From Cupriavidus agavae (GTDB lineage Bacteria > Pseudomonadota > Gammaproteobacteria > Burkholderiales > Burkholderiaceae): a DNA stretch of 64,000 bases. Location: contig NZ_SGXM01000001.1 in NCBI RefSeq assembly GCF_004217045.1, positions 1,860,001 to 1,924,000 of the forward strand. Direction: 5' to 3'. The position numbers and the translations under genes are program-made. The notes under the pieces are model-generated. The model was given only the letters and a program-made list of their open reading frames with translations, was not told where the DNA came from and did not search any database. Positions 47,705-56,063 of this stretch are shown here, in pieces (the first letter of the stretch is position 1; each line of letters opens with the position of its first letter).

Positions 47705-48280
47705 ATGGCCGCTCGATCCCCTGCCCCGCCGCCCAGCGCCATGCCCGCCGTCACGCCAGCCTTTCCCAGCCCGTCCGCCGCTTCCGCCCCGCGCACCCCG
47801 CCGCTGCGCCGCCGCCTGCTCTGCATGCTTTATGACGGCGTGCTGCTGTTCGGCGTTCTGATGCTCGCCAGCGCCGTCTATGTGGGCGCCCGCCCGCTGC
47901 TGCAGCAGGCCGGACTCGACCATCCCTACGCCCGCCAGGCGTGGATCTTCGTGGTGCTGGCGCTGTATTTCTCCTGGTTCTGGCAACGCAGTGGCCAGAC
48001 GCTGGCAATGCAGACCTGGCGCATCCGCCTGGAAAACCGCGCCGGACACGCCCCGGGCTGGACGCAGGCGCTGCTGCGCTATGTGCTGGCGTGGCTGTGG
48101 CTGCCGCCGGCCGCCGCCGTGGGCCATGCGCTGGGGCTGACCAAGGGGCCGTTTCTCGGCGTGCTGGCCGTGGGCCTGCTGATCTGGATGTCGCTGGCGT
48201 GGCTCGATCCGCGCCGGCAGTTCCTGCATGACCGCCTGGCGGGCACCCGGCTGACCGACCTGCGTCCGCAGCAGTCGTGA
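47705..48280 (+). CDS. RDD-family membrane protein
   Basis: This 191-residue protein has a Pro/Ala-rich N-terminus and about four predicted helices starting near residue 35. The RDD pattern is visible in RRRLLCMLYDGVLLFGVLML, where the Arg-Asp motif has Tyr-Asp. The C-terminal LDPRRQFLHDRLAGTRL is typical of the family. Function is unknown; some members take part in ion transport. It lies 61 nt after DUF3106 and its TGA overlaps the GTG of the next gene. An ATG at 47741 is an alternative start. Confidence 0.82.
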   Translation: MAARSPAPPPSAMPAVTPAFPSPSAASAPRTPPLRRRLLCMLYDGVLLFGVLMLASAVYVGARPLLQQAGLDHPYARQAWIFVVLALYFSWFWQRSGQTLAMQTWRIRLENRAGHAPGWTQALLRYVLAWLWLPPAAAVGHALGLTKGPFLGVLAVGLLIWMSLAWLDPRRQFLHDRLAGTRLTDLRPQQS

Positions 48281-49284
48281 GCCTGACGGCAGCCGCGCTG
48301 CGCCGCGTGGCCGTGGTGGTACAGGCCACGGCGGCACTCGCGCTGGCGGCCTGGCTCGCGCGATGGGTCGGCTGGCCCGTCCCGCTGGCCGTGGCGGCGG
48401 CCGTGGCGGCGGTGCTGGCAGGCTTTGGCCTCGGCGTGGCGCTGGCGTTTGCCGCCACGCTCGGCGGTTTCGGCATCGCGGCATCCGACCGCCTGCCGCT
48501 TTCGCCGAACTCCCCTTCGCATCCCGCGCTGGGCGCCGTGCCCGCGCTGCGCGGCTACCTGGCCGAATGCCGTGCCGTGTTCCGCATGTTCAACTGGCTG
48601 CAGCCGTTCCATTCGCGTCTGGCGTTTGTCCAGCCCGCCCGGCCGCTGCCCGACGCCCCGCCCGTGCTGCTGGTCCATGGCTATGGCTGCAACCATGCCA
48701 TCTGGCTCGACATGGCGCCGGCGCTGGCGGCCGCCGGTTACCGGTGCGAAGGCATCGACCTGATGCCGGTGCTCGGCGATATCGACGACTATGCCCGCCC
48801 GCTGCTGGCCCGCGTGCGCGAGATCGCGGCGCGCACCGGCCGGGCGCCGCTGCTGGTTTGCCACAGCATGGGCGGGCTGGCCGCGCGCGCGGCCCAGGTA
48901 CTGGCCGTGGCCGAGGCGGAAAGCGATGTGCCGCCCTGCGCCGGCATCGTCACGCTCGGCAGCCCCCACCATGGCTGTGCGCTGGCGCGCCTTGGCGGCG
49001 GACGCAACGCGCGGCAGATGCGCTGGCGCAGCCCGTGGCTGGCGGCACTGGCGGCCGCCGAATCCCCGGCCATGCGCGCGCGCATCGTCTCGGTCTTCAG
49101 CTGGCACGATTCGATCGCCGGCCCCGCAGGCACCGCATGGCTCGATGGCGCCCACCATATCGCGCTCGGCGGCATCGGCCATGTTTCGCTGCTGCGCGAC
49201 CCGCGTGCGATCGACGCCACGCTCGCCGCGCTGGCCCACCTGCGCGGCGTGGCGGCCCCGGCACCGTGCGTCACCGATCGCTGA
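48277..49284 (+). CDS. α/β-hydrolase (esterase/lipase-like), membrane-anchored
   Basis: This 335-residue protein has two hydrophobic N-terminal segments (about residues 10-65) followed by an α/β-hydrolase domain. The oxyanion region is LLVHGYGCNHAIW, and the nucleophile elbow is CHSMGG (about residues 191-196). Later segments GSPHHG and a C-terminal histidine in GGIGHVSLLRD complete a likely triad. The GTG start overlaps the RDD stop (GTGA). The domain order is like triacylglycerol lipases or thioesterases; the substrate is unknown. Last gene before the PHO-box-like repeats. Confidence 0.85.
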   Translation: MSLTAAALRRVAVVVQATAALALAAWLARWVGWPVPLAVAAAVAAVLAGFGLGVALAFAATLGGFGIAASDRLPLSPNSPSHPALGAVPALRGYLAECRAVFRMFNWLQPFHSRLAFVQPARPLPDAPPVLLVHGYGCNHAIWLDMAPALAAAGYRCEGIDLMPVLGDIDDYARPLLARVREIAARTGRAPLLVCHSMGGLAARAAQVLAVAEAESDVPPCAGIVTLGSPHHGCALARLGGGRNARQMRWRSPWLAALAAAESPAMRARIVSVFSWHDSIAGPAGTAWLDGAHHIALGGIGHVSLLRDPRAIDATLAALAHLRGVAAPAPCVTDR

Positions 49285-49296
49285 AACTGTCCGGCG

Positions 49297-49337
49297 AATT
49301 CATGTGACATTCATGTTTCCGTCATGGCTCCGTCATG
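49297..49337 (+). promoter_or_regulatory. PHO-box-like array: four direct repeats with 11-bp period
   Basis: ATTCATG at 49298 and 49309, then CGTCATG at 49320 and 49331, repeat every 11 bp. The last two read CCGTCAT-GGCT-CCGTCAT, the arrangement of a PhoB site (CTGTCAT-N4-CTGTCAT, each half 6 of 7). The first two are weaker. The array ends 42 bp before the proposed metallophosphoesterase start and would replace a -35 box. An ATG lies inside the last repeat (49335) and is therefore unlikely to be the translation start. Confidence 0.6.
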
Positions 49338-49379
49338 GCGCGCTGGCCCAATGCAGCCATCGCCGACACCGGGGCCGCC

Positions 49380-50384
49380 ATGGTTCAAGCCATCCGATCT
49401 ACACGCGGTAGTTTCTCCAGGCTTGCGCAGCGCCTGCGCGGCAAGCCTGACGTGGCACTTCAGATGTCGGCCGCCTTCGCGGCGTTCATGCCGCCGCAGA
49501 TGGACCTGCCGAGCTCGGCAACGGCAGCACCCTCCGCACTGCACCCGACCAGCGAGTCCGCCTCGCGCCCCGTGGCCGAGGGCGATGCCCCGACGCAGCG
49601 CTACCGCGCAATCTGGCTCTCGGACATCCACCTCGGCACGCCGGGCTGCCAGGCCACCTACCTGCTCGATTTCCTGAAGCACAACGACTCCGACGTGCTG
49701 TATCTCGTCGGCGACATCATCGACGGCTGGCAGCTGCGCCGTGGCTGGTACTGGCCGCAGAGCCACAACGACGTGGTGCAGAAGCTGCTGCGCAAGGCGC
49801 GCAAGGGTACCGAGGTGATCTACGTGCCCGGCAACCACGACGAAGCCGCGCGCCAGTTCGACGGCATGGCTTTTGGCGATATTACGGTGCGCGAAGACAC
49901 GGTCCACGTGACCGCCACCGGCAAGCGGCTCTGGGTGGTGCACGGCGACCTGTTCGACGGCGTGGTGCAGCATGCCAAGTGGCTGGCGCACCTCGGCGAT
50001 TCGCTCTACACGATGATCCTGGCGCTGAACCGGCATTTCAACCGCATCCGCGCCCGGCTCGGCTTCGACTACTGGTCGCTCTCGCAGTACCTGAAGCACC
50101 AGGTCAAGAACGCCGTGAGCTACATCAACTCGTTCGAGCACGCCATGGTGGACGAGGCGCGCCGGCGCGGCTGCGATGGCGTGGTCTGCGGCCATATCCA
50201 CAAGGCCGAGATCCGCGAGGTGGACGGCCAGCTCTACTGCAACGACGGCGACTGGGTGGAAAGCCTCTCCGCGCTGGTCGAGACCATGGAAGGCGAGCTG
50301 AAGATCGTCTACTGGACCACGCTGATCGACCCACCCGAGCCGGTGAGCCGGCGCCGGCGCCGCTCGGCCACGGTGGCCGCCTGA
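49380..50384 (+). CDS. Metallophosphoesterase, PlcP-like (UDP-2,3-diacylglucosamine hydrolase superfamily)
   Basis: This 334-residue dimetal phosphoesterase has all five motifs: SDIHLG (81-86), GDIIDG (111-116), GNHDE (151-155), HGD (188-190) and GHIH (about 259). It is larger than LpxH and has a variable 70-residue N-terminus. The next gene is a GT4 glycosyltransferase, the arrangement of PlcP-Agt, in which PlcP cleaves phospholipids to diacylglycerol during phosphate starvation. The ATG at 49380 was chosen because the earlier in-frame ATG (49335) is within the PHO-box-like array; later ATGs are possible. A LpxH-like role cannot be excluded. Confidence 0.82.
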   Translation: MVQAIRSTRGSFSRLAQRLRGKPDVALQMSAAFAAFMPPQMDLPSSATAAPSALHPTSESASRPVAEGDAPTQRYRAIWLSDIHLGTPGCQATYLLDFLKHNDSDVLYLVGDIIDGWQLRRGWYWPQSHNDVVQKLLRKARKGTEVIYVPGNHDEAARQFDGMAFGDITVREDTVHVTATGKRLWVVHGDLFDGVVQHAKWLAHLGDSLYTMILALNRHFNRIRARLGFDYWSLSQYLKHQVKNAVSYINSFEHAMVDEARRRGCDGVVCGHIHKAEIREVDGQLYCNDGDWVESLSALVETMEGELKIVYWTTLIDPPEPVSRRRRRSATVAA

Positions 50385-50408
50385 CCGGCACCCACTCCCT
50401 TCGCGCTG

Positions 50409-50440
50409 CCTGCGCGCACCGGCCTGCCGGCGTGCGCAGG
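50409..50440 (+). other. Intercistronic RNA hairpin
   Basis: Two 15-nt arms (50409-50423 and 50426-50440) pair with one G-U and one mismatch around a minimal loop. There is no U-tract. It lies in the 115-nt gap before the glycosyltransferase, whose own ribosome site (AAGGAG) follows. It could affect the relative expression of the two genes. Confidence 0.5.
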
Positions 50441-50499
50441 CGCCGCGTCACCTCCCGCATCACCCCACTTCGGCCCGAACCGCCGCAAGGAGCCTCCCT

Positions 50500-51618
50500 A
50501 TGAGAGTCATGATCGTCACCGATGCCTGGGAACCGCAGGTCAACGGCGTGGTGCGCACGCTCAAGTCCACGCGCCGCGAACTGGAGGCCATGGGCCACAC
50601 CGTGGATCTGCTCACGCCGCAGGAATTCCGCACGATCCCCTGCCCCACCTACCCCGAGATCCGCCTGTCGATCCTGCCGGGCAGCCGCGTGCGCCGCCGC
50701 ATCGACGCTTTCAGGCCCGAGGCGCTCCATATCGCCACCGAGGGCCCGCTCGGCATCGCCGCCCGCGCCTACGCGATCAGGCACCGGCTGCCGTTCACCA
50801 CGGCCTACCACACGCGCTTCCCGGAGTACGTGCAGGCGCGTTTCGGCATTCCGCTGGCCTGGACCTACCGCTTCCTGCGCTGGTTCCACGGCCCGGCGCG
50901 CGCCGTCATGGCGCCCACGCCCGTGGTGCTCGACGACCTGCACCGCTATGGCATCACCCACGGCGTGCTGTGGACGCGCGGCGTGGACCTCGATGTCTTC
51001 ACGGCCCAGCGGGCAAACGTTTTAAACACCGCACATCCGATCTTTCTCTACGTGGGCCGCGTGGCGGTGGAGAAGAACGTCGAGGCCTTCCTGCAGCTCG
51101 ACCTGCCCGGCTCCAAGTGGGTGGTGGGCGACGGCCCGGCGCTGGCCGGACTCAAGGCGCGGTATCCGACCGCGAACTATCTGGGGGTGCTGAAACAGCC
51201 AGAACTGGCAAAGGTGTATGCTTCAGCAGATATTTTCGTGTTCCCGAGCCGGACCGATACCTTCGGGCTGGTTCTGCTCGAGGCGCTGGCCAGCGGCCTG
51301 CCCGTGGCGGCCTACCCGGTGACGGGTCCGATCGATGTGCTTGGCGACAGCCCGGCCGGCGTCATGCACGAAGACCTGCGGGAAGCCTGCCTGGAAGCGC
51401 TGCGCATCGACCGCGCCACGGCGCGCGCGCATGCCGAGAAGTTCTCGTGGCGCGCGGCCTCCGAGCAGTTCCTTGCCCATCTGCGCCCGCTGATGTCGAA
51501 GGCGGGTGGCACCGACAACCCGGCACAATCCGTCGCACCCGATCATGGCCAAGCCCCATCCCACGCAACCGCCCGATCCGTCGCTGCACCGGCCGACAGC
51601 CGCCCGAATGGCAGCTGA
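50500..51618 (+). CDS. GT4-family glycosyltransferase, Agt/SqdX/PimB-like
   Basis: This 372-residue GT-B glycosyltransferase starts VMIVTDAWEPQVNGVVRTL, typical of the lipid-acceptor subgroup. The nucleotide-sugar site includes FLYVGRVAVEKN (about residues 182-193) and the E-x7-E-like motif DTFGLVLLEALASG (about 252-265), with Asp in the first acidic position. Located after a PlcP-like gene and before dgkA, it probably glycosylates diacylglycerol to make a phosphate-free membrane lipid. AAGGAG lies just upstream of the ATG. The sugar donor is not predictable. Confidence 0.85.
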   Translation: MRVMIVTDAWEPQVNGVVRTLKSTRRELEAMGHTVDLLTPQEFRTIPCPTYPEIRLSILPGSRVRRRIDAFRPEALHIATEGPLGIAARAYAIRHRLPFTTAYHTRFPEYVQARFGIPLAWTYRFLRWFHGPARAVMAPTPVVLDDLHRYGITHGVLWTRGVDLDVFTAQRANVLNTAHPIFLYVGRVAVEKNVEAFLQLDLPGSKWVVGDGPALAGLKARYPTANYLGVLKQPELAKVYASADIFVFPSRTDTFGLVLLEALASGLPVAAYPVTGPIDVLGDSPAGVMHEDLREACLEALRIDRATARAHAEKFSWRAASEQFLAHLRPLMSKAGGTDNPAQSVAPDHGQAPSHATARSVAAPADSRPNGS

Positions 51619-52042
51619 GGTGGAATCGGACTATTCCGTCGAAAACAATCCCCACAAGGGCAATCGCGGCCTGAGCCGTGCCTGGCATGCCGGCATCAAC
51701 TCGCTGTCGGGCCTGCGTTACGCGGTATTGGAGGAAAGCGCGTTCCGTCAGGAACTGACACTGGTGGTGATCCTGGCGCCGTGCGCGTTCATCCTGCCGG
51801 CGACGATCGTCGAGCGCGTGCTGTTGCTCGGCACGCTGCTGCTGGTGCTGATCGTGGAACTGCTGAATTCAAGCGTGGAAGCGGCCATCGACCGGATTTC
51901 ACTGGAGCGGCACAGCCTGTCGAAGCGCGCCAAGGACTTTGGCAGTGCGGCCGTGATGCTGGCGCTGGTGCTGTGCGGCGGGACGTGGCTGGCGATCGGC
52001 GGGCCGCACGTGGCGCGATGGATCGGAACCTGGCTGGGGTAG
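51608..52042 (+). CDS. dgkA: Diacylglycerol kinase (DgkA type)
   Basis: This 144-residue three-helix membrane kinase phosphorylates diacylglycerol to phosphatidic acid. Conserved residues are in LEESAFRQE (41-49), the catalytic segment VELLNSSVEAAIDR (83-96, Glu84, Asn87, Glu91) and HSLSKRAKDFGSAAV (102-116). The start overlaps the end of the glycosyltransferase gene; a longer version starting at 51545 is possible, and neither has a clear ribosome site. Coupling to a diacylglycerol-forming and -consuming pair fits lipid recycling. Confidence 0.93.
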   Translation: MAAEVESDYSVENNPHKGNRGLSRAWHAGINSLSGLRYAVLEESAFRQELTLVVILAPCAFILPATIVERVLLLGTLLLVLIVELLNSSVEAAIDRISLERHSLSKRAKDFGSAAVMLALVLCGGTWLAIGGPHVARWIGTWLG

Positions 52043-52051
52043 GTCCGCCAC

Positions 52052-52741
52052 TCAGGGATAGTGGATCGATATCGTGGCCGAGCCGTCGATGGGAATGTCA
52101 TCCACCAGCGGCGGCAATAGCGAGCGCTTGTTGATGCCGGGGTGGACGAAATAGACCTGGGTGATGGTCCGGAACTGCCCGGGGAACAGGGTCCCGGGCG
52201 CCGCCCAGCCGTGCTGGCGATCGGCGTGCGAAAGCCCGTTCATGCCGTCGTCCACCGGCTTGCCGGGTACCCAGGTCTTGCCACCGTCGTTGGACGTGAT
52301 CATGTCGGCGAGGACGCCGTCGCCAGTGCCCTCCTTGTTCCGATAGATCAGGTACCCGCCGACATACTTGCCGTCCACCATGCCGACTCCGAACACATCG
52401 GCGTCGGTGCGATGATTCTTGTCCATGAACTTCCCCAGGCCCGGCGCCGCGGTTCCGGAGCGGTTGTCCGAGGCCGAAATCGACAGGCGGACCGGGTCGC
52501 TGCACGTCAGCGTCAGCAGGACCGGCAACGGAATCACCGACTTGAAGTCGTTTTCAGGGACATCTCTGGACAGGATGATGCCGAAATCCGTCACCCCATG
52601 TTCCGAAAGCTCCACCGAACAGGCCACCGGCTTGATGGTCCCACGCAGCTTCAGGTCAGATGACTCGGCCGCGCGCGTGGATGCCGGCAGCGTTTGCAGC
52701 ATGATGGCGGCGAAAGAGACGACGGCGAAACAGCGTGGCAT
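52052..52741 (-). CDS. DUF1120-family secreted fimbrial-like protein (copy B)
   Basis: This 229-residue protein has a signal peptide (cleavage about residue 24). The mature part has the family features GTIKPVACSVEL, GVTDFG, a second cysteine in LTLTCSDPV, and a C-terminus PIDGSATISIHYP. A central segment with an N-D-GGKTW motif is shared with copy C. It is convergent with dgkA, 9 bp apart. No chaperone or usher is nearby. Function unknown. Confidence 0.8.
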   Translation of the reverse strand: MPRCFAVVSFAAIMLQTLPASTRAAESSDLKLRGTIKPVACSVELSEHGVTDFGIILSRDVPENDFKSVIPLPVLLTLTCSDPVRLSISASDNRSGTAAPGLGKFMDKNHRTDADVFGVGMVDGKYVGGYLIYRNKEGTGDGVLADMITSNDGGKTWVPGKPVDDGMNGLSHADRQHGWAAPGTLFPGQFRTITQVYFVHPGINKRSLLPPLVDDIPIDGSATISIHYP

Positions 52742-52846
52742 GGCAGGTCTCCGGACAAGGACTATCCGAAGTATTAGAGAAAAAGTGGCGAGAAGGTAGC
52801 AACCTCGGCACAGTCAGTGATTGGGCAGACGCTCCGGCCGTGGCTG

Positions 52847-53431
52847 TCAGGTCTTCTCGCGCCCCGCCTGCCACTTGTCCACCACCACGCGCGGCGCCGC
52901 CGCCAGTTTGCCGATCAGGTCTTCGGGGCGGGTCGACACGTGGAGCATGTCGGCATGGACCTGCTTCAGGAAACCCTCGTCCACGGCATGACCGATGAAC
53001 TGCAGCATGCCATCGTAAAAACCTGAAATGTTGAGCAGGCCAACCGGCTTGTCGTGGTAACCGAGCTGGGCCCACGTGAACGTCTCGAACAGTTCTTCGA
53101 GCGTGCCGACGCCGCCGGGCATGGCGATGAAGGCATCGGCGCGGTCCGCCATCATCTGCTTGCGCTCGTGCATGTTGCGCACGACGTGGAGTTCGGTCAG
53201 GCCGCGATGACCCACCTCCTTCTGCATCAGCGCATCGGGGATGATGCCGATGGCCGTTCCGCCATGCGCCATCACGCTATCGGCCACGATGCCCATCAGT
53301 CCCACCTTGCCGCCACCGTAGACCAGAGCCAGGCCCTGCCCGGCCATGAGCCGGCCGAGTTCCTGCGCGGCCTCGGCGTATTCGGGCCGGAATCCGGGGC
53401 TGGAACCGCAGTAGACGCAGATCGATTTCAC
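52847..53431 (-). CDS. LOG-family protein (cytokinin riboside 5'-monophosphate phosphoribohydrolase type)
   Basis: This 194-residue Rossmann-like protein has the LOG signature PGGVGTLEE (about residues 103-111) and opens SICVYCGSSPG. Family members cleave nucleoside 5'-monophosphates to the base and ribose 5-phosphate. The GTG start at 53429-53431 overlaps the TetR stop (GTGA). The physiological substrate here is unknown. Confidence 0.93.
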   Translation of the reverse strand: MKSICVYCGSSPGFRPEYAEAAQELGRLMAGQGLALVYGGGKVGLMGIVADSVMAHGGTAIGIIPDALMQKEVGHRGLTELHVVRNMHERKQMMADRADAFIAMPGGVGTLEELFETFTWAQLGYHDKPVGLLNISGFYDGMLQFIGHAVDEGFLKQVHADMLHVSTRPEDLIGKLAAAPRVVVDKWQAGREKT

Positions 53432-54138
53432 TTGCGTTCCTTGTCGGCGCGGGCCTGGTCTTCCGCTGCCTTCTGCGTGGCGTACTCGCGTGCCAACTGG
53501 TCGAACGCCTCGCGGGCCTTGCCGCGCAGGTAGGGGGCCAGAATGGAGAAAATGTGATAGCTGGAGCCGTGCAGGTAACCGCGGATCTGTTCGGGATCGT
53601 TGTACTGGCGCGGATGCTGCACGAACTGGAACGACAGCCAATAGGTGGCTATAACAACGATATTGGTGCACACCGCATCGACCTGTTCGGGCGTGGCCTC
53701 CATGTCGCCGTCTTCCTGGAACTGCCGGCAGATCTCCAGCGCAAAGCGCTTCTTCTGCTCGACAATGCGCTTGAAGTTGGTTTCCAGCATCCGGTTGCGC
53801 GCCAGCAGGTCGTTGATGTCGCGGTACAGGAAGCGGTAGTTCCAGAGAAACTCGGACATGTACTGCAGGTAGCCCCAGCTCTCGCCCAGCGTGGCCTTGT
53901 GGTCCTCGGGCATCTTCAGTCGCCGCTCCATCTCCTGCTCGAAGCGCACGAAGATGGAGTTGATGATGTCGTCCTTGTTGCGGAAGTGATAGTAGAGGTT
54001 GCCGGGACTGATCTCCATGGCCTCCGCGATCGTCGTGGTAGTGACGTTTGGCTCGCCCAGTTCGTTGAACAGGCGCAGCGAGACGTCGAGAATGCGGTCC
54101 CGGGTGCGACGCGGGCCAGTTTGCGGCTTGGCTTCCAT
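53428..54138 (-). CDS. TetR/AcrR-family transcriptional regulator
   Basis: This 236-residue repressor has an N-terminal helix-turn-helix (about residues 12-58, TTTTIAEAMEISPGNLYYHF). The C-terminal ligand domain is unusually long and ends in a charged tail (EDQARADKERK). It is translationally coupled to the LOG gene downstream, so it may control that gene, the divergent DUF1120 copy C, or itself. The promoter -10 TATAAT is about 37 nt upstream (54175-54180). Confidence 0.9.
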   Translation of the reverse strand: MEAKPQTGPRRTRDRILDVSLRLFNELGEPNVTTTTIAEAMEISPGNLYYHFRNKDDIINSIFVRFEQEMERRLKMPEDHKATLGESWGYLQYMSEFLWNYRFLYRDINDLLARNRMLETNFKRIVEQKKRFALEICRQFQEDGDMEATPEQVDAVCTNIVVIATYWLSFQFVQHPRQYNDPEQIRGYLHGSSYHIFSILAPYLRGKAREAFDQLAREYATQKAAEDQARADKERK

Positions 54139-54174
54139 GGTTATCTGGAGAGACTTTCGATCGGCAGGATTGGG

Positions 54175-54180
54175 ATTATA
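54175..54180 (-). promoter_or_regulatory. -10 element of the TetR-LOG promoter
   Basis: TATAAT is read on the minus strand, placing the transcript start near 54168, 30 nt before the TetR ATG. The -35 region is weak, which would fit a regulated promoter. The 185-bp gap to the divergent DUF1120 gene would also hold its promoter. Confidence 0.45.
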
Positions 54181-54323
54181 AGCACAGCGGCCTGGCGAAT
54201 CGGACGGGCCAGTATCGGCCAGGCGACCCGGCCATCACGGAATCAAGGAAACGGCTATTCCCGCAACCCATGCTGACACCGACAATTCAGCCGTGATCCA
54301 CACGTAATTCGGGAGACTCCGCC

Positions 54324-55010
54324 ATGCGCCCACGCCGTCTGCTCTCTGCCATGAGCCTGCTGGCCGCGGCGGCTGCATTCTCGGCGTCGGTTGCCACAGC
54401 CGGTTCCACCGCCCCGTTCCGCGTACGCGCCGACGTGCTGCCGGTATCGTGCGACGTGATCCTGGCCAACAATGGCGTGGTCGACTTCGGCGTCATTCCG
54501 GCCCGAAACCTCAGCGACAACGCGTTCGTCATGGCCGGCGAACGCTCCATCAACCTGACGCTGACGTGCGACGCACCGGCGCAGGTCTCGATCACCGCGA
54601 CCGATGGCCGCAAGGGCACGGCGGTGGCGGGCATGGGAGCCTTCCTGTTCCCCGGCGCGCAGAACGACCAGTCGACCTTCGGCGTCGGCAGCGTCGACGG
54701 CAAGAACGTCGGAGGCTATGTCCTGTGGCGCAGCACGGCGGCAGTCGCCGACGGCGGCAGCACCGATTTCATCGCCTCTTCGGACAACGGCGCGGTCTGG
54801 CAGCGCGGCACGACCGCCACCAACGCGCTGATTCCCGACGCCCGGATGCACGGCTGGGCGCTGACTGGCACGACCATGCCGGGCGCCTACTCGACGATCA
54901 GCCAGACTTACAACATCCGGCTGGGCCTGAACAGCCGCAACGGCCTGCCACCGCTGACCGGCGACACGGCCATCGACGGCCTGGCCACCATCACGATCCA
55001 CTATCTCTGA
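54324..55010 (+). CDS. DUF1120-family secreted fimbrial-like protein (copy C)
   Basis: This 228-residue protein has a signal peptide (cleavage about residue 28-30). Family features are VLPVSCDVIL, NNGVVDFGVIP, LTCDAPAQVSITATDGR and the C-terminus AIDGLATITIHYL. It is clearly closer to copy B than to copy A in the central FGVGxVDGKxVGGY segment. It is divergent from the TetR gene and convergent with DUF924. Function unknown. Confidence 0.8.
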   Translation: MRPRRLLSAMSLLAAAAAFSASVATAGSTAPFRVRADVLPVSCDVILANNGVVDFGVIPARNLSDNAFVMAGERSINLTLTCDAPAQVSITATDGRKGTAVAGMGAFLFPGAQNDQSTFGVGSVDGKNVGGYVLWRSTAAVADGGSTDFIASSDNGAVWQRGTTATNALIPDARMHGWALTGTTMPGAYSTISQTYNIRLGLNSRNGLPPLTGDTAIDGLATITIHYL

Positions 55011-55025
55011 CCGGCGGCACCCCGC

Positions 55026-55628
55026 TCAGAACGACGAGCCGGGCTGCTTCAGGAAGTCCACCTCCTCCGCCGAACTCTCGCGCCCCAGCACCGCGTTGCG
55101 ATGCGGGAAACGTCCGAAGCGCGCGATGAAATCACGATGCTTCACGGCCCACTCCACCACGTCGACGGCACCGGCCGTCTCCTCACGCAGCGTGACGAAC
55201 TCCCGCACCGAAATATCCTGTAGCGCCATGTCCTCGGCATGCTCGAACGGCAGGTAGCAGAACATGCGATGCCACGGCGAGGGCATCTGACGGTCCCAGC
55301 CGTCGGCCAGCAGCCGCTGCGCCAGCGCCAGCGCCTGGCCATCGGTGGCGAAGCTGCGCGGATCGCGACGGAACATGTTGCGCGGGAACTGGTCCAGCAG
55401 CACGATCCGCGCGCAGGCGCCGGCGGGCGTCACGGACCAGTCGTCCGGCGCCCCATCGTGCGCGGCCTGCCAGTCGGGCAGGAAGCGCGCGCGGATTTCG
55501 GCATCGAACGCATCTGACTTGGCGAACCATTCGCGGCGCGCCTGGTTCCACGTGGGCGCGTCCGGCAGGCCAAACCAGAAGTCGAGCACGGCCCGGGCGG
55601 CGGCGGGCGTCTGATCAGCGCTGGACAT
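55026..55628 (-). CDS. DUF924 family protein
   Basis: This 200-residue all-helical protein has the family stretch LDQFPRNMFRRDPRSFATD (about residues 78-96) and WHRMFCYLPFEHAED. DUF924 proteins have a TPR-like fold and no known reaction. The start overlaps the end of the hemoglobin gene by 14 nt, so the two are likely cotranscribed. Confidence 0.9.
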   Translation of the reverse strand: MSSADQTPAAARAVLDFWFGLPDAPTWNQARREWFAKSDAFDAEIRARFLPDWQAAHDGAPDDWSVTPAGACARIVLLDQFPRNMFRRDPRSFATDGQALALAQRLLADGWDRQMPSPWHRMFCYLPFEHAEDMALQDISVREFVTLREETAGAVDVVEWAVKHRDFIARFGRFPHRNAVLGRESSAEEVDFLKQPGSSF

Positions 55629-56052
55629 TGCGCATCCAGTCGGCGGTCTGGAACAGGGCCTGCATCAGCCGCATCTGCAAGGTTTCCGGCACGTTCACGT
55701 CCTGCATGGCCAGCGCGATGCAGCGCATCCACTGGTCGCGCTCGCTGGTGCCGATCTCGAACGGCAGGTGGCGGGCGCGCAGCTTGGGATGGCCGAAGCG
55801 GTCGATGAAATAGTTCGGGCCGCCCAGCCAGCCGCACAGGAACCAGAACAGCTTGTCGCGCGAGCCGTCGAGCGACGGCGGATGCAGCGCGCGCAGGCCG
55901 GCGAACTGGGGCTCCAGGTCCATCAGGTCGTAGAAACGGTCCACCAGCTCGCGCACGCGCGCCTCGCCGCCCAGCAGCTCGTAGGCGGTGATTTCCTGGC
56001 GCTGTTCGCCCTGGTTGTCTTCCTTGCCCGTCTCGGGGGTGTTCTCACTCAT
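55615..56052 (-). CDS. Group 2 truncated hemoglobin
   Basis: This 145-residue globin of the 2-on-2 type contains FYDLMDLEP (B/CD region), the heme-proximal His in LRARHLPFEIG and a Trp at the G8 position in DQWMRCIALAM, the mark of group 2. The N-terminal 22 residues are a polar extension. Group 2 hemoglobins bind O2 and NO. The ATG at 56052 is 11 nt downstream of the permease stop. Confidence 0.92.
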   Translation of the reverse strand: MSENTPETGKEDNQGEQRQEITAYELLGGEARVRELVDRFYDLMDLEPQFAGLRALHPPSLDGSRDKLFWFLCGWLGGPNYFIDRFGHPKLRARHLPFEIGTSERDQWMRCIALAMQDVNVPETLQMRLMQALFQTADWMRNVQR

Positions 56053-56063
56053 GGCAAAAATGC

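Noticed and set aside
47700..47710. CATAAT before the RDD gene considered as a -10 promoter element
   Set aside because: It overlaps the RDD start codon itself and has no -35 at proper spacing.
51545..51607. Upstream N-terminal extension of DgkA
   Set aside because: It has low-complexity sequence entirely inside the glycosyltransferase frame and no ribosome site. The later start gives a more usual length, although the choice is not certain.
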